From Psilocybe azurescens (lineage: Eukaryota > Basidiomycota > Agaricomycetes > Agaricales > Agrocybaceae): DNA of 56,539 nt. How positions within the stretch are numbered: position 1 is the stretch's first letter; every line of letters begins with the position of its first letter. The DNA lies in contig JAJIRX010000212.1 of the NCBI GenBank assembly GCA_023853785.1, positions 1 through 56,539 of the forward strand. Direction: 5' to 3'. Of the stretch, positions 11,566 to 24,104 are shown piece by piece. A model generated the notes under the pieces. That model made no database searches. It saw only the letters and a list, made by a program, of their open reading frames with translations, and was not told the DNA's origin. The position numbers and the translations under genes are program-made.

Positions 11566-13400
11566 TTATGGCAGATCGCCAAATGCAGCCATCTCAGGCC
11601 CGCCCGATTCGCGCATGCCTATCTCCCAGTCTACATTCACTAAAAAAACATCCAAAACCAAATCAGCGGTCAGCGACCATATTTCTCTGTCTCTCTCTCC
11701 GAAAGAAGAAAAAGGCGAAAACACGAAAAAGAAAGAAAAAGAAAAACTCACAGCTATATATAATAGTAACAGCCATCAAAATCGCCGTACTACTCTCAAT
11801 CGCACCAGAAAGGTCCGCAGCGACAGAGAACAAGCCGAGGATCGCCCCGCTAAATGCAGCCGCCGTCGGGATGACCTACTCGAGCACGGTCATGACCTAG
11901 TTGGTGGGAGAGCGAGTTAGCGTGCAGGTCAAATAAACATTAAAGAGTGGAGGGAAGATGCGGAGACGAAAACAAAAAGGAAGGGAGAGGGTGGATAAGT
12001 ACGTGGCGTGGCGTTGCGTTGAGGACGTGAAAATGGAAACGGGGACCGGAAAATACAACGCATACGAGCAAGAAGAAGAATAAACTCACCGTCTGCTGAT
12101 CCTTCGACTGCTTTACCACATCCCTCGGCCCACTCCCAGAGATCGCAATCCACGTCTTACTGGACAGCGCACATGCACTGGGCATGAAGGCGATGTAGAT
12201 CGCCGTGTGTATTGGGTCAAGCACGGCTTCTTTATGTGCGATGGGGATATGTAGTGTATGATTACACCTATGGCGCGGTGTTGCGGTGGGTGAGTCTTCG
12301 GGGGGCTGAAGAACAGAGGGAAGCGAAGGGAACAAACAGCAAGGGAACGGTGAAAATATGTCAGCCAAAAATCCAATGTCCTTTAAAACAAAAAAAAAAA
12401 AAGTAAAAAAAGTAAAAAAAAAAAACACACACAAAACTGACCTCCCAAACACCCAAAAATTAACCAACAAGTTCCGCGGGAGCAGAGTCGCCAGCATCTG
12501 CGAAACAGTAAACATATTGCTTGCCAAAGCACTCTGCAGCATGATCAGCATACTCCTCGTATAAAACAGATTGATCGGGTACGTACCCCACTGTCCTCTG
12601 AATCTACTGCTGTCCACCGGGATGTTAATCCTAAATCCCCGCAGGTAGATCACCACCGCAAAAATAACCACCGTCGAGACCAGCGTCATCATATTCATGA
12701 GCCGCTCCCTCCAGAATGCCTCGCGCAGCGCCTGGCCTTTATCGTGCCACGTGAAGAGCAGATGGAAGAGTGCGACGAGCGCGCCTTCGCACTCGCTCCC
12801 GCGCCCGATGTTCATAGTGGTAGGTGAGAACGTGTTCCATGCGATCGACTTGGAGGTATTGGTCACGATGAACAGGTTGATACTGGATCCGAGCCCGTAC
12901 CGCTTCCGCAGGAGCTTGTCCAAGACGATCACGATCAGTGCCGCGACGATGAGCTGGGTGATGAGCAGGAGGCACACGCCCGCGCCATATTCCGACGACT
13001 GGCCATAGAGCGCTGCGAGCACGTAGATGGTGGCTTGACCAAGAACGATAATGAGGGTAAAGACTGCAAATTTTTAGTTAGTATGTGGGCTTCTTTGTGC
13101 GTGTGCATATATAGATGATGAAGACATTGGAGAGTAGGAAGAGAAGAGTGCGGATAGAGAAAGGTTTGGGATGTGCACGATGTAAGACGGCACGACACTC
13201 ACATTTCTGGGCACCCCTAAACAACGCCTGACGATCCTCCTTAACACTGGAATCCACATCGATAAGGCTTGCACCTGCCTAAAGCTGCACGATCATTCGC
13301 GAAGTGATAATAGACGTGATACCGAGTTCCATGAGTGTTTCATGATTAGAAGCCAGGATGACGTGCATCCAGTAGGGTGGGCCAGAGGCGGAGCTACATG
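11566..13400 (-). pseudogene. Sec61-alpha translocon subunit pseudogene, copy 1
   Basis: Sec61-alpha forms the protein-conducting channel of the ER membrane. Here the exons, introns retained, are about 13390-13203 (YWMHVILASNHETLMELGI to GAQK), 13063-12442 ([54 protein letters not shown]), 12305-12090 ([23 protein letters not shown]), 11896-11752 ([20 protein letters not shown]) and 11630-11566 (WEIGMRESGGPEMAAFGDLP, then TAA). Introns begin GTGAGT or GTCAGT and end AG. An in-frame TAG replaces the second Leu of the QLLAGA motif, and the fourth exon has lost about ten residues and carries a TAG. The first exon or exons are missing. A normal family protein is about 475 aa, so this copy cannot make a full channel. 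Retained introns point to DNA-level duplication and not retroposition. Confidence 0.85.
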
Positions 13401-15470
13401 TACAGTTCTTCAAGGGGTCGTGTGGTGGGTGTGGCTGATGACGTGTGCGTGGGCTGAAGATGGTGAGGCACAGGCTGGTAGCGGAGATGTTGGGGGTTTG
13501 GCGACAGGGAGGTTGCCCATTGATGCGTGACGTCGTGAATTGATATTGACCTGATCGCATACCGGGGTCGTGACAAGTCGCAAAGATAAGATAAGATAGT
13601 GGGAGCCACGTCAATACGAGCAGACAGCACACTCTCTTTCTCGTCTGAGCGGCCCATCCTATCCTCGCCTCCTCTGCCACTCTCGCTTGTCCCCACAGCG
13701 CCATTCTAACACCGCGCGTGCTTCCCATACTGTATATCTATGTTTCTGTTCTACCTTCTTTTATACTACAAACTACCAAATAACTCACGCAATACAGCGC
13801 CATACGCCGAAACATACCATCCAGGATGGAATGGATCCAGTACCAGGTTCAATTATTGTCTCCTTTGTCTCACATATTTGGTCTTCCTCCTTGGCTGGCG
13901 TGTGAATTGGTTGTTGTGTAAGTACGGAGTGTATTTTTGACTAACCCCGTCGCCTGCATCGAATCTTTACTTCAAACCTTTCCATCATCCTGTTCTCTTC
14001 TCGCACCTAGAATTTTTTTCTTTGACCGTGCCTTTATTCATTCTGCGTTCATCGTTTTACTAATGAATAAAAGCCGCTTGCCAATGACTGTTTAAACCCA
14101 ACGACAGCTCTTGTTGTCTTCCTCCGTTCTTCTAAGTTAATATCAACGTAGCTGGACTCGATTCTGTGCGTGTGTGGGGTGCTGTTTTGCTAAAAAAAAA
14201 ATCATTCTTTCTGTGCGCTTGGTGGCTTTTAACCTTTTTTGTTGTCATCCTTGTATTTATTCTCGTAAAATTCTCGTACCTACTCCTCAATTGACATGAA
14301 AAAATAAGAACAATTTAAACTCGGTCAATTAAATATCTGGAATAATCATGACTGCAACATCGCTGATGTCTTAATGTCTCGACAATGCCAACGCTGACTA
14401 CCGACGGCACCCTAACGTCCTAATGCGCTTAATGCAGTACCTCCCCCTACCACAACCCTCACGGCATTACCGCCACTGCAGATCTCCTCCGTTCCTAATT
14501 TTGACTCGAATTGCACGGTGGATCTCTGTACGTTCACCATATATCCCTTATCTACCTACGCGCTATGAGCTGTACCCCTCTTAATATGTCATTTAGAAAA
14601 TTCATCACAATCGGTAAATATTCCTGGGCACAAAAGCAGGGATTGGGATACCTGACATCAAATTCCTTTCCGGTAAAAGGTATATTTCCACATAATGCGG
14701 ACTGTCAAATGTGGCTGATAGGGATGATGATGCTTCCACCATTGTTTCAAAATGTTTTCCAACATCTTGCCCACACAGGCGGCAGTCCAAAAGTCAGACC
14801 AGGGCTCATTGGAACCCCCTACTGCGTCGGTCTATGGTCCGTGTCAATTTGATCCGACCTGAATTTTTGTACTTCGAATCCCTTTTCGTCCGCCACTCCA
14901 AACTTTTTGAAGAACAGAATTCATTCATCATTAATCCCTCAATGCCAGAGCAATCGACCACCAAAAACAACGATGAGTGCGATTTCAATCAAAGAGCGGA
15001 TTTGTTTGAAAGGCGATGAGTCCAAAAGTGAGGACAAATTACCGATGTTACACAGGATTAAATTTCCTTGGTTTATCCAGCTGCGAAGTTAGTAATTCAC
15101 ACCACTTGGAATGGATCAACCTCATGTAATATTTCTATCCCATTTGATCAGCTTGGAAACTGACTTGTTTGGCGGAGTAGATTGCGAGCTCAATTCTCAC
15201 TGGACTGTCTGATTTATTGGAGAGAAATTAAGGCTGGCTTCGAATTCAAACATTATGATACGATTTGACCTCCTTCATGCAGACCCCAAATGTACAGCGT
15301 ACATCTACTATGACTGATTATAGTCTCCATTCAATAGAATTTTCTGTAGAAAGCTACCAAATTGTGTGATCTTCAGTGGCATTACTGCGATAATCCAGCG
15401 CAGTCAGCCAAACTCTGAATAACTTAGTGTTGAACACGACAATGCATATCCAGCTTGTAGGACGCGACTT
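13401..15470. other. Duplicated spacer (also at 25.75-27.85 kb)
   Basis: This is nearly the same sequence as 25750-27850, with 14040-14500 especially close. It contains T-rich and TTTTTTT-flanked stretches but no frame conserved between copies. A NACHT-tail-like fragment on the minus strand is listed separately. No RNA gene is recognised. Confidence 0.5.
14600..14830 (-). pseudogene. Possible NACHT tail exon fragment
   Basis: On the minus strand, GAGCCCTGGTCTGACTTTTG and the following GGACTGCC resemble the start of NACHT exon 5 (GAGCCCTTGTCTGGCTTTTTGG). The FWTAACVG-like peptide fits the FWTAVSAS or FWTAVCAG of copies 2 and 3. Beyond about 40 nt the similarity is weak and the frame is interrupted. 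A paired copy lies at 27000-27215. The assignment is tentative. Confidence 0.4.
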
Positions 15471-15473
15471 CTG

Positions 15474-15480
15474 TATAAAG
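15474..15480 (+). promoter_or_regulatory. TATA box of the secreted-protein gene
   Basis: TATAAAG lies 38-44 nt before the ATG at 15518. The same TATAAAG motif is kept upstream of the degenerate copy at 27.88 kb, although the ATG there is deleted. The spacing fits a short 5' leader. Confidence 0.5.
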
Positions 15481-15517
15481 ACAGCCGCGTTTTAGTCAAG
15501 AAAAATCATCCCAAATT

Positions 15518-15957
15518 ATGTTCAACTTCTTCGCATATGCTGCCACTCTTCTCGCCATCGCCATCGCCGCTTTGGCCACTCCCCAAAGGTTTGGCGAGCG
15601 ACCTGGGGCCATTCTAGCTGTTATCCCAGCACCCAACGGCTTCAACAGGTAAGTTATCCATCCTTGACAGATCGATTTGAAATCACTGACACTGTACCGA
15701 TAGCACATCTCTCGGAGTCAACGGCTCTGGAATCGATATGCTTCCTCCTCACCCATTCGTGAAACCTCGCTACAGATTATTTCTATTTGGATGTGGACAA
15801 GATATAATGAACATCCTCACTGCGTCGTATCAGAAAATGCCAGGCAACTGTATCGTGCAGGCGTATGTGAATAAAGCTCTTTTCTGTTGGTTTTTGTCTT
15901 GCTTGTAGTTGTAGAGATAATGAAATCTGTGTATACACGAAAAAAGAGCATAGTTGA
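15518..15957 (+). CDS. Small secreted cysteine-containing protein, unknown function
   Basis: The family is not recognised. Exons are 15518-15648, 15704-15862 and 15909-15957. The introns (55 and 46 nt) start GTAAGT and GTATGT and end TAG, and a CTGAC branch motif is visible in the first. The 112-aa product starts with a hydrophobic signal peptide (FFAYAATLLAIAIAALA, with cleavage likely around residue 20). The mature part has four cysteines (GCG, GNC, ACR, EIC) and two N-glycosylation sequons (NST, NGS). The gene runs opposite to the NACHT and Sec61 copies and is co-duplicated with them. If the second intron is not spliced, the frame ends at 15908. A small secreted effector-like protein is a possible reading, but there is no direct evidence for it. 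Confidence 0.6.
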
Positions 15958-15959
15958 AC

Positions 15960-17470
15960 TGCTCTAACACCTTTTGATAATATTTCTGCAGAGGTTAGCC
16001 ACCCCGAAGGACAATAGAAGGCGTAACTGGTCTATCTACGGACAAATCGGAATTCGTACCTAACCATCACCAACTGAAGCCCGAAGCCTCAGTCTCAGCT
16101 TCAGCCCCTTAACAGCGCTAATCCTCCCCAACATCCATCCATCGTGTGCTACAAAAGTTGCTGGCAACCGTACAACACGCTCTGCGACAATTTACAAGTC
16201 AGTTAATCACAAGAATGAATTGTGAGATGAACAAATACCTTTGGTCGTCGTAACCCTAACCCTAGAGCACCTTGGCATCCATTCTCTACTGATGGGAATT
16301 AGCGTAATCCAGCGAACGAAATCAGCTCTGAGGCTTACCAAAAGACTTAAGGGAAGCATCTTTCATGAACACAAGACAATCCTGACTCGATCTCCGTGAA
16401 AAAGGGAGTAATAAACCCTGGGACGATGCGGATAATCACTTTTGCCGGAGAACGGTAGGTTCGGTTCGAGGTTCCACGGGTTGTGGAAGACCATACATTG
16501 CGTCAACACTTGCAAGATAACTTGATAGTGGTGCATGATGAACCCTAACGGCGGCCTGAATGAGTTTTTGGCTTGTAGGAAGGCGACGTATGTGGTAGAA
16601 AATTGATTGAGGGCCGAGAGCATGATTTAGAGCTCGGCCTAACATGCGTGGCGCATGCAAGGTGGGAATGGCGAGTTAAGGAGGCGGATGTGAATTCGGT
16701 GGACATATAAACATCGCGACAGGCCTTGTACATCATAAACCACTGGATAGAAGTGTTGTCGGCAAAAGACATCAGGAATAACATAAGAAACGTGCCATGT
16801 GCCATATCATCTTCACGGGACATTCATAACCCATCCCATGCCCTGTCGCCAGTCAGCCTTCCCTCAACGGCGATGTGTCGTGATGACATAAGCCGCACGA
16901 ATGCAGGTTTACCCGAAATCGATACGTCGTGGCAGGGCCAAACCAATATTCTAATTGCCACGATGGAAGGCTCATTTCTGGCCAATGGAAGCAAATCCGG
17001 CGTCTGATAAAACGACAGGCGATGCGAGAATGCAGTTTACCGGAAATCGATACGTTGCGTTAGAGTAAAATCTTCGTAGCAGGGCGGCAGTACATGCACG
17101 GACCAGAGGCGATAATTGAGGCTGATGTTCTATCACATCGGTGGGTATGAGTCAATGGCATGGCGAGGTAACGAAGCGGATGTGAGTTCGGCGGAGGTCA
17201 GAACGCCACGACGGGACCTGTGTGTCATGTATCGCTGAATGCTGGGACTACCATGAACAAGACATGTCGGGAATAACACAAGCAACGTATGTCATCTTTG
17301 CGGAATATTCACAGGCCAACTCGCAGCTGAGAATCCAGCCCATAATCCTCATCACTCTGCACCTTCCCCACTCAACGAACGTAATGCTAAACTCAAAGCT
17401 TCATATGCACCTCCCACCGACAGCAGACAGTCACCGACAGATATCTATCGCATACACCATTTGTAAGTGT
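15960..17470. repeat. Non-coding spacer with internal duplication and telomere-like motif
   Basis: About 16660-16870 and 17150-17340 are related to each other (both contain GCGGATGTGA followed by TTCGGYGGA, and later GGAATAACA then an ARAAACGT/RCAACGT stretch), giving an internal duplication about 480 bp apart. A second internal motif, GAAATCGATACGT, occurs near 16917 and 17043. TAACCCTAACCCTA lies at 16251-16264. The whole stretch matches 28.36-29.77 kb. The minus-strand frame 16436-16660 is open in both copies, but its differences are not biased to synonymous sites. Confidence 0.45.
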
Positions 17471-17479
17471 GCCATTCCT

Positions 17480-18550
17480 CGTGCAGAGATACACAAAGCT
17501 CACCTGGCCGTCCTTCAGCTGCTTCGCTACATCCCTTGGCCCACTCCTAGAGATCTCAATGAACGTCTTACTAAACAGTGTACACGCATTGAGCATGAAG
17601 ACGATGTAGATCGTTGTGTGGATCAGGTCCAGGACGGGTTCTTTGATCGTGTGTGGTCGCGACATGTAGTATATGATACCACCTGTGGCGCTAAGTTGCG
17701 GGCAGTCTTCGAGGTGCTGAAGACCGAAGGAAACAAGTAGGCAGAAAACGGTGATAATACGTCAGCCAAAATCCCAACATCTTTAGAAAAATATATAGAA
17801 CTAACCTCGCAAACACCCAAAATCTGAACCAGCAAGTTCCGCGGGAACCGAGTCGCCAGCATCTGCGACACAATGAACACGTTGCCCGTCAATGCGCTCT
17901 GCCGATGTTAACAAAGGGAGGCGAGAAAGCCTGCCAGACGATCGAGTCGAGATGTTGGTCGCGATGAACAGATTGATGCCCGATCCCAGGCCGTACCCTT
18001 CTGCAGGAGCTCGTCCACGATGATCACAATGGGCGCGGCGATGATGAGCTGAATGATGAGTAAGAGACAGGCCCCAGCCCCGAGGTCGGACGGCTCGCCG
18101 TAGAGCCCTGTGAGCATGTAGACTGTGGCCCGGCCGAGGACGTTGATGAGAGTGAAGACTGTGAAATTGTAGTCAGTATATGCACATCTTTGCATGTGTG
18201 CATATATAAATGATGAAGAGATTGGAAAAAAGAACAGAAGGGTGCGGATGGAGCAGGGTTGGAATGTACGCGACGCAAGACGATATGTCACTCACATTTC
18301 TGAGCACCACTGAACAATGCCCGACCTTTCTTAAGCCTGAAATCCACATCGATAAGGTTTGCACCCGCCAAAAGCTGTACGATCGTTCAGGAAGTGATAA
18401 TAAACGTGATACCGAGACAAGTTCCATGAAAATTCCACGGTTAGAGGCCTGGATGACATCCATCCAGTAGAGAGTGTCGGACAAGTCTGAGGACATGATA
18501 CCGTGCAGGGGCACTTGCAAGCACACTAGAAATATAGCACCTTGTGACAC
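17480..18550 (-). pseudogene. Sec61-alpha pseudogene, copy 2 (internal deletion)
   Basis: This copy keeps the most N-terminal sequence: [20 protein letters not shown] and the following [13 protein letters not shown] near 18545-18430. It also has the ancestral [13 protein letters not shown] and ALFSGAQK (where the other two copies have a stop), then ATVYMLTGLYGEPSDLGAG, NVFIVSQMLATRFPRNLLVQ and IHTTIYIVFMLNACTLFSKT. A four-base insertion breaks the frame after the Met-Glu-Leu at about 18430, and a frameshift follows LLQKG. The long middle part, from just after the NLFIATN-like region to NVFIVSQM, is deleted near 17900. The 3' end with the last exons is absent, and it diverges from unit B at about 17440. 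The gene is dead, but by sequence it lies closer to a functional ancestor than copies 1 and 3 at the QLLAGA site. Confidence 0.8.
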
Positions 18551-18729
18551 GATGGTCAGTACGTGTTGTGTGGGGTTTAATGAAAGGAAACGTACTTGAA
18601 ATCTGGCGAGGAAAATTCTGGTATTATAAGTAAGAAAGGCCGGACGAGATCAGCGAGCACGAAAGAGGGAGAGATGGAGGAGGAATGAGTACGGAAGGCC
18701 CACAAGCAAAGAGCTCAGCACACTTACCT

Positions 18730-20450
18730 AATCATTTCGGTGACCGAACGCAGGTGACTAGTGCACGCGGTCACGATTCCTAGCCAAAGCCCCTCGCATA
18801 TCGCTACACCTATCGCGATAACGGTTAAGCCCCTTCTTCATCCTCTCCCTCCTCTCCCTTGTCGTTGTCGCCTTCATCGACGTCTTCTTCGTAAAATGCC
18901 CGCGAGTCCTATCCCGATGACTGACTCTCATGCAGGAGATGGAAGAGGGTATGACCCATCGTCGATTGTGGATTGGTATGTTGGGATGGATTATTGATTG
19001 GAGGGCATGCATTGGTGCGTGCATTGCGATTTATGAATACGGATGGAATATTTATGTTTTGGCTCTTGATTTGTTTCTTTGGGTTCATGTTCGCGTCGTT
19101 CACCCGCCTCTGACTTCCCACCCCTCGCTCTGCGCTTTCATTTTGTTCTCAAACCCCCATTGTTCATTTTCAAATGACACCCTTCCATTTTCTTCGCACT
19201 TTTACCTCCCTTCTGCAATTTACCCTTTACGTTCAACTTCAACTTCACCTTGATTTTTTTCCTTTTTCACATCCCGACTCACCAGTACCGCACCCGAAAG
19301 CATCATACGCACTGGAGCACACCGTCCATCCATCCATCCATTCCTCCAATCCCTTTCCTTTCCTCTATTTATTATTATTGCAATCTTCTACTTTGATTTG
19401 ACGTCCGAGTCGATTGTAAATTTGTATGCATGTGTCCGCGTGCCTGGGCTTCTGAATTGTATGCTGCCGCGGCGTGCTGCTGATGCCTGCATCAGGAGTG
19501 CATTTTTTGGATTGGTTTTTGGATTTTGAGTCGTCTGTATTGGGGGTTGGGATTGGGATTGGGATTGGGTGTATATGTGAGTGCATGCGCCGCGTGTTGT
19601 TATTCTCATGTGATTCTACTACATGCGAGCCCGGGTACTGAGTAAAAGTGATGTCATCCCCTGCTCTCCGTAACCGTTCTATGGACGGAGTTTGAGTCAG
19701 GTTCTGGGTGCTTTTTCTTCTTCTTCATCTCTCACTGGACTGTGTGACCCCTTTACGATTGCTATTGCTATTTGATTTATGATTGATGGATTTGAATTCT
19801 AGTATGCCTCCCGAAAACAGCAAAAGAAGAAGAAATACCGAACAAATGAAATGACTGTGCCACCCCCTCCCTTCCTACCGATACTCTATCCATGTCTTGA
19901 TGACCCCGAAGACACCCTGCATTCTATGCCCACCCAAACCCATGTGCTCGACACTGCACCCGCACCCGCATCCCTATCCTCATGCTTAGCTTACCCCAAA
20001 CACCCGTTCGGATTTATTACATTCGAGCTTGTTGTGGGTCTTCTTAGGCCTCCTTCCCATATTTTCACCTACCCTTTAACTACGCGCTACGCGCTGCACA
20101 CAATCAGGATATCCTGACGATTATTCCACCATATGCAACGCATAGACCACCCTACCCATTTATCGTGTTCTGTCTTGTCTCCTATGAGTTCTTCGGATTG
20201 GTACGGTATATACTGTAGATAAAATTCATACTTAAATATATAGTGAAGGTTTAGGGTATCGAACACCTTTGATTTTCAATCGACTTGAAGGAATATAATA
20301 TATTGTTTCATTCATTAAATAGTCGCATGTATGATATAAGTAACCCCGAGGCGACTTTGAAAAGAAGAGGAAAAAGAGACTAATTTGAGGCTAGTGCTTC
20401 ATGGAAATAAATGTATGGTTGCGTATATGTGAATCAGGCGATTAAAGCAG
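18730..20450. repeat. Duplicated block L, CpG-rich version
   Basis: This block is paralogous to 3.1-6.4 kb and, in its second half (from 19.86 kb), to 29.77-30.5 kb. It carries (GGGATT)n at 19556-19577. It provides the empty-site version for the AT-rich insert at 4.47 kb. I see no conserved gene. The plus-strand frame 18761-18997 is open, but its counterpart in the first copy is not. Confidence 0.65.
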
Positions 20451-20599
20451 AGGCTACTCTTTAGCTTTTTGGAGTCAACATCTATCCCGAACATACGGTC
20501 TCAATGACTTGGTCAGTGTCGGAGGGATCAAATATTATTATTAGTTTCACCATATAGTGGGGTGTTCTAGTATCTACACTTCTGCATTTTCCTTTCACG

Positions 20600-23262
20600 T
20601 TAACGCCACAACACCTCCTGAATATAGGTGTACGCCCAAACTATGTATTCCCGCATAGCCAATCCCTTTTGCCCGGTGGGCTCGTGTGTATCCTCGTCGC
20701 TCGAAAGAATGGACTCATCAACGTAAAAAACTTCGCTTTGTGTCCCCATAATCATCTAAGTCTTTGGCCATAAAACAATTAACATAGTCACTTGGATATC
20801 TTGTCCAGTTGATAATAATTTTGAATGGTGAAGGAATCAACCCTTTGAATTTCAGCAAATATTTGTGGACTGCTGCAAACAGGGTCTGTACCCGATGGCG
20901 CACATTGGTGCTTGGTCTTCCCAGGTTGAAGGTGAGATTCTGTTGGCCGAGCGCATTGACTAGCTCGGCCGAGTACCCGGCCTTCGACAACATGAATGCA
21001 AAAGCATCCCAGATAAAGTTCCACTGTTCGCATGGAGTCCTCTTTGTCTGATTCCAAGCACTGACCATAAACTGCACCGCAACCACCGCAGCTGTAGTAT
21101 ACATTGATTGATTTACAGCGTGCGGTCCTGCCCGTGACAGATCATTTAGAAACTCCCTCACCACCTGTAGATATGGGGTCCTAGTTATGGGATAAAGGTC
21201 ATACCATGGAGGTCGTGGCCGCTGATTGCCCACCATGACTTGATCAAATAATGCAGAAAAGAGGAAAGCGGGCACAGAAGCCAAGAGGACATCTGCTAAT
21301 AAGTTTGACAGAACCCAAATTGTCTCAAAAAGGACTTCTCCGTTGGACTCGAGTATCCCGCTGGCACTGACAGCAGTCCAAAAAGCCAGACAAGGGCTCA
21401 TGGGAATCAATGCCAGGGAGTGGCATAATTTTTGATCAAAGATATGTCGATGGTGGAGATAGAGCTCTTCCGTTTGGCTAAATTCCTTGATTTGGAGTCA
21501 AAATATGTTGTTTCAAATATTTTTAAAAAAATATACATACTGATGTTTGCAGGAATTTTAGAAACATTCCAGGATCTTCACCTGACACATTGCAACCAAA
21601 AATGGTATTGCTTGATGCAAGTGCATAAGTTGTCCAGTGTTGAATATGAGGCACTCTGAAAATCTTCTCCCGAAGAGCAGTGCTGTCATGCAGAGGGCCT
21701 GCCAATTGAAGATGTTTCAAGAGTGACTGGTATGCAAAATATGGCAGAGGTGTTGTCAGGTCAAGTGCTATATATGAAATAAACCGAAGGTCAGAAACAA
21801 ATTTGTGAGACAGTGATCAATGCTTACATTCAATGGCAGAAATACAGAAATAGGCAGCTTCCTCATGCATTTTACTGGGGTCAGTGAAAAACTGACAAGA
21901 CCGGGTTGGATCAATGAGGAAGTCAGTGAATGAGGCATGAAGAAACTTGATGGGCTCGTTATCTGAAGCATCCACAACGGACAATAGGTCAATGAGGAGA
22001 AGCTGAACTGTGCCTGGGGTAAGTTGCATAAACTTCTCCAGATCATTGACTCTCAGAGGTTCAACCTGAATTTTGGTCAATACAAAAGCCACCCCTAGAA
22101 TTCGCAGGATTGCTTTGATATCTTCCACGTCAGAAAGGATATTTATGTATAGAGCATCAAGTTGAGCATATGGCCTATCATCATTGACCGGAAGGAGGCC
22201 GTGAATGACTTTGAGACGATCGAGTGGATTATGTCGATGAGACGACACGTATCTGATGACCGTGGCTGCGTAGATGAATTGACCTGATGATTTTGCGACC
22301 AAATTTGCGATGACTTCCTCCGATGGCCATGAATCCGGAAGATGGTTGCGCATGATGTGCGCCTCTCGTATATCACGAAACGAGTCTATCAGATATAGCC
22401 AGATATCCTCGTCTGGCTGGTATGTGTCGTCAAGTGCAAGACGAAAAGTCAGGGGTGTGTAGAGGGGCAACAGAAAATGATGTGGTGAGATGATACTCTG
22501 GTCGACTGGCAATGAGAATTCTGAAGGGGAGAGCTGGGCGACGTTGTTGAAGTGCATTCGAGATGGTGTTTAAAATAGTTCTCTGAACATCCGCGCCTTG
22601 GCATTCGTCCAGACCGTCGATGATAATCAGAACTGGAAATGACTTGCGACATCTGAAGATCCCGGTGCTTGATATGTGAAGAAGAGGGTCGAGGATCAGA
22701 GTTTGGAATTGTGTTTGGAAATTCAGCTGAAAGATAGCCGGATTTTTATCTATAGCGGCCTCAATTATCTTCCGAGATTCCGGTATGTTCAATGAGACTT
22801 GATACGCCAAAGTAGCCACGAGCGCCTTAGCGTTATTTCGCCTGGGATCCGACCTAGAGAAAAGAAACTAGCGAGAAGGCGATTATTTGCGGCGCATAGT
22901 TCTGCCAGGGTCTGTGCAATCGCCGATTTGCCTGCGCCTGCTGGTCCATACAGCCAAAGCACGAAGTTATCCCATCCAAACTTCCCGATAAACCAATCCA
23001 TGAGCTTTTGAAGGACAACGGTACGAGTGTTTGGGTGGCATTTGGGAGGGTCGAATCGCTCGCCCGAGTTATGGAGGGCCCCGAGAGATGATGCCTCGAG
23101 CAATCGTTTCATGGCTGTATTCATGCATCGATTGTATTTGAGAATAATCGACAGAGAGTGAAGGGGCCACATACCTTCGGATGATGGAGCATGATAGTGC
23201 TCGTGGTGCTCAGCGGTGAACGTTCCTCCATTTATCGAGAATCTGTTTGAATTTTGGAACAT
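20600..23262 (-). pseudogene. NACHT NTPase, copy 2, frameshifted
   Basis: The layout is the same as copy 1: ATG at 23262, first intron of 60 nt, Walker A GPAGAGKSAIAQT, Walker B LIIIDGLDECQ, and ASRPEYHL. A contraction from five to four A (plus-strand 22860-22863) breaks the frame about 25 residues after Walker A. A one-base insertion in the VAPLHTP region (about 22450) breaks it again. The donor of the last intron is AT where the other copies have GT. Apparent stops at ECKH and before CLAFW fall inside introns 2 and 4 and are not damage. The terminal exon is the best preserved of the three: 21410-20718 is one open frame from CLAFWTAV to WTRYPSDYV, and it served as the reference for the tails of the other two. 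Confidence 0.8.
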
Positions 23263-23619
23263 CGTACAAGTAACTGATATCCGTTATGACTGAGCGCGGA
23301 GGATGGTGTTGTGACTCCGATGTTGGTCTGGGGCAAGAAAGCTTAGTTGGTGACTCTCAAGGGGGAATTGAATCAAATACGATGAGAACACATGGAAAGG
23401 TGTTTATGTGCATGAGGCATGGCATGATTGAGAACACGATGTTTTCATTAATGATTTTCATCACATGCATAGCTTCCTTGTTATTTTAGGATGGAAGGTA
23501 ACGCTGCTTACCTGTTAATCGGACCGCAGAACTTCTTTATAGCACCTTTATCGTTGAAGGCGATGAGCCCTGTCTTGCCTTATTCTCAATAGACAGTGTA
23601 AAGTGCAATATCATAATCA

Positions 23620-24090
23620 CTCTCAAAGCTCAAAGAGACCTAATGAATTATAAGCTATAACCAAAAGATATAACATTTAGCACAAAACACGAAGAGACAC
23701 CGCCTTCACCTTCTCTACACACGCGATCGTAAAATTCCTCCCAATCCCAATCCGTCTTCCCATCTACCCACCCACCTTTCATTCCCTTCACGCAACGACG
23801 ATTCAAACGCCCCCTTACACCACACCCCGGGCGCATAACGCATGTTGCTTACAGACAATGAACAAACGAACGCAAGTATAAATCATATCGCTTCCGCCAT
23901 CCACCCACCATCCTCCCCACCCCACGTACTCTCACCCGCCACCACGATTACGGCCCGGTTTAGTATGCTCTCAACAAGAAGGAAGGGGGAGGGAGAGGTG
24001 AGAGAACAGGGTTGCAAAATAGAGGTGTAGGCGTCCGGAAGGCAGTGGGCAGGGTACATCAAGTCAAATGTGCACAAGGCAATGTCGATT
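23620..24090. other. Duplicated spacer, unit B
   Basis: This segment follows a deletion junction at about 23614-23622 and matches 11090-11560 of unit A. The unit-A sequence from about 9595 to 11090, including the NACHT tail fragment, is missing here. No gene is seen. Confidence 0.45.
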
Positions 24091-24104
24091 ATTTTATTTA
24101 TAGC

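Noticed and set aside
16460..16475. GGTTCGAGGTTCC as a tRNA B-box
   Set aside because: The spacing and flanks do not form a cloverleaf, and no A-box or acceptor stem is found. The unit B copy has diverged at the key bases.
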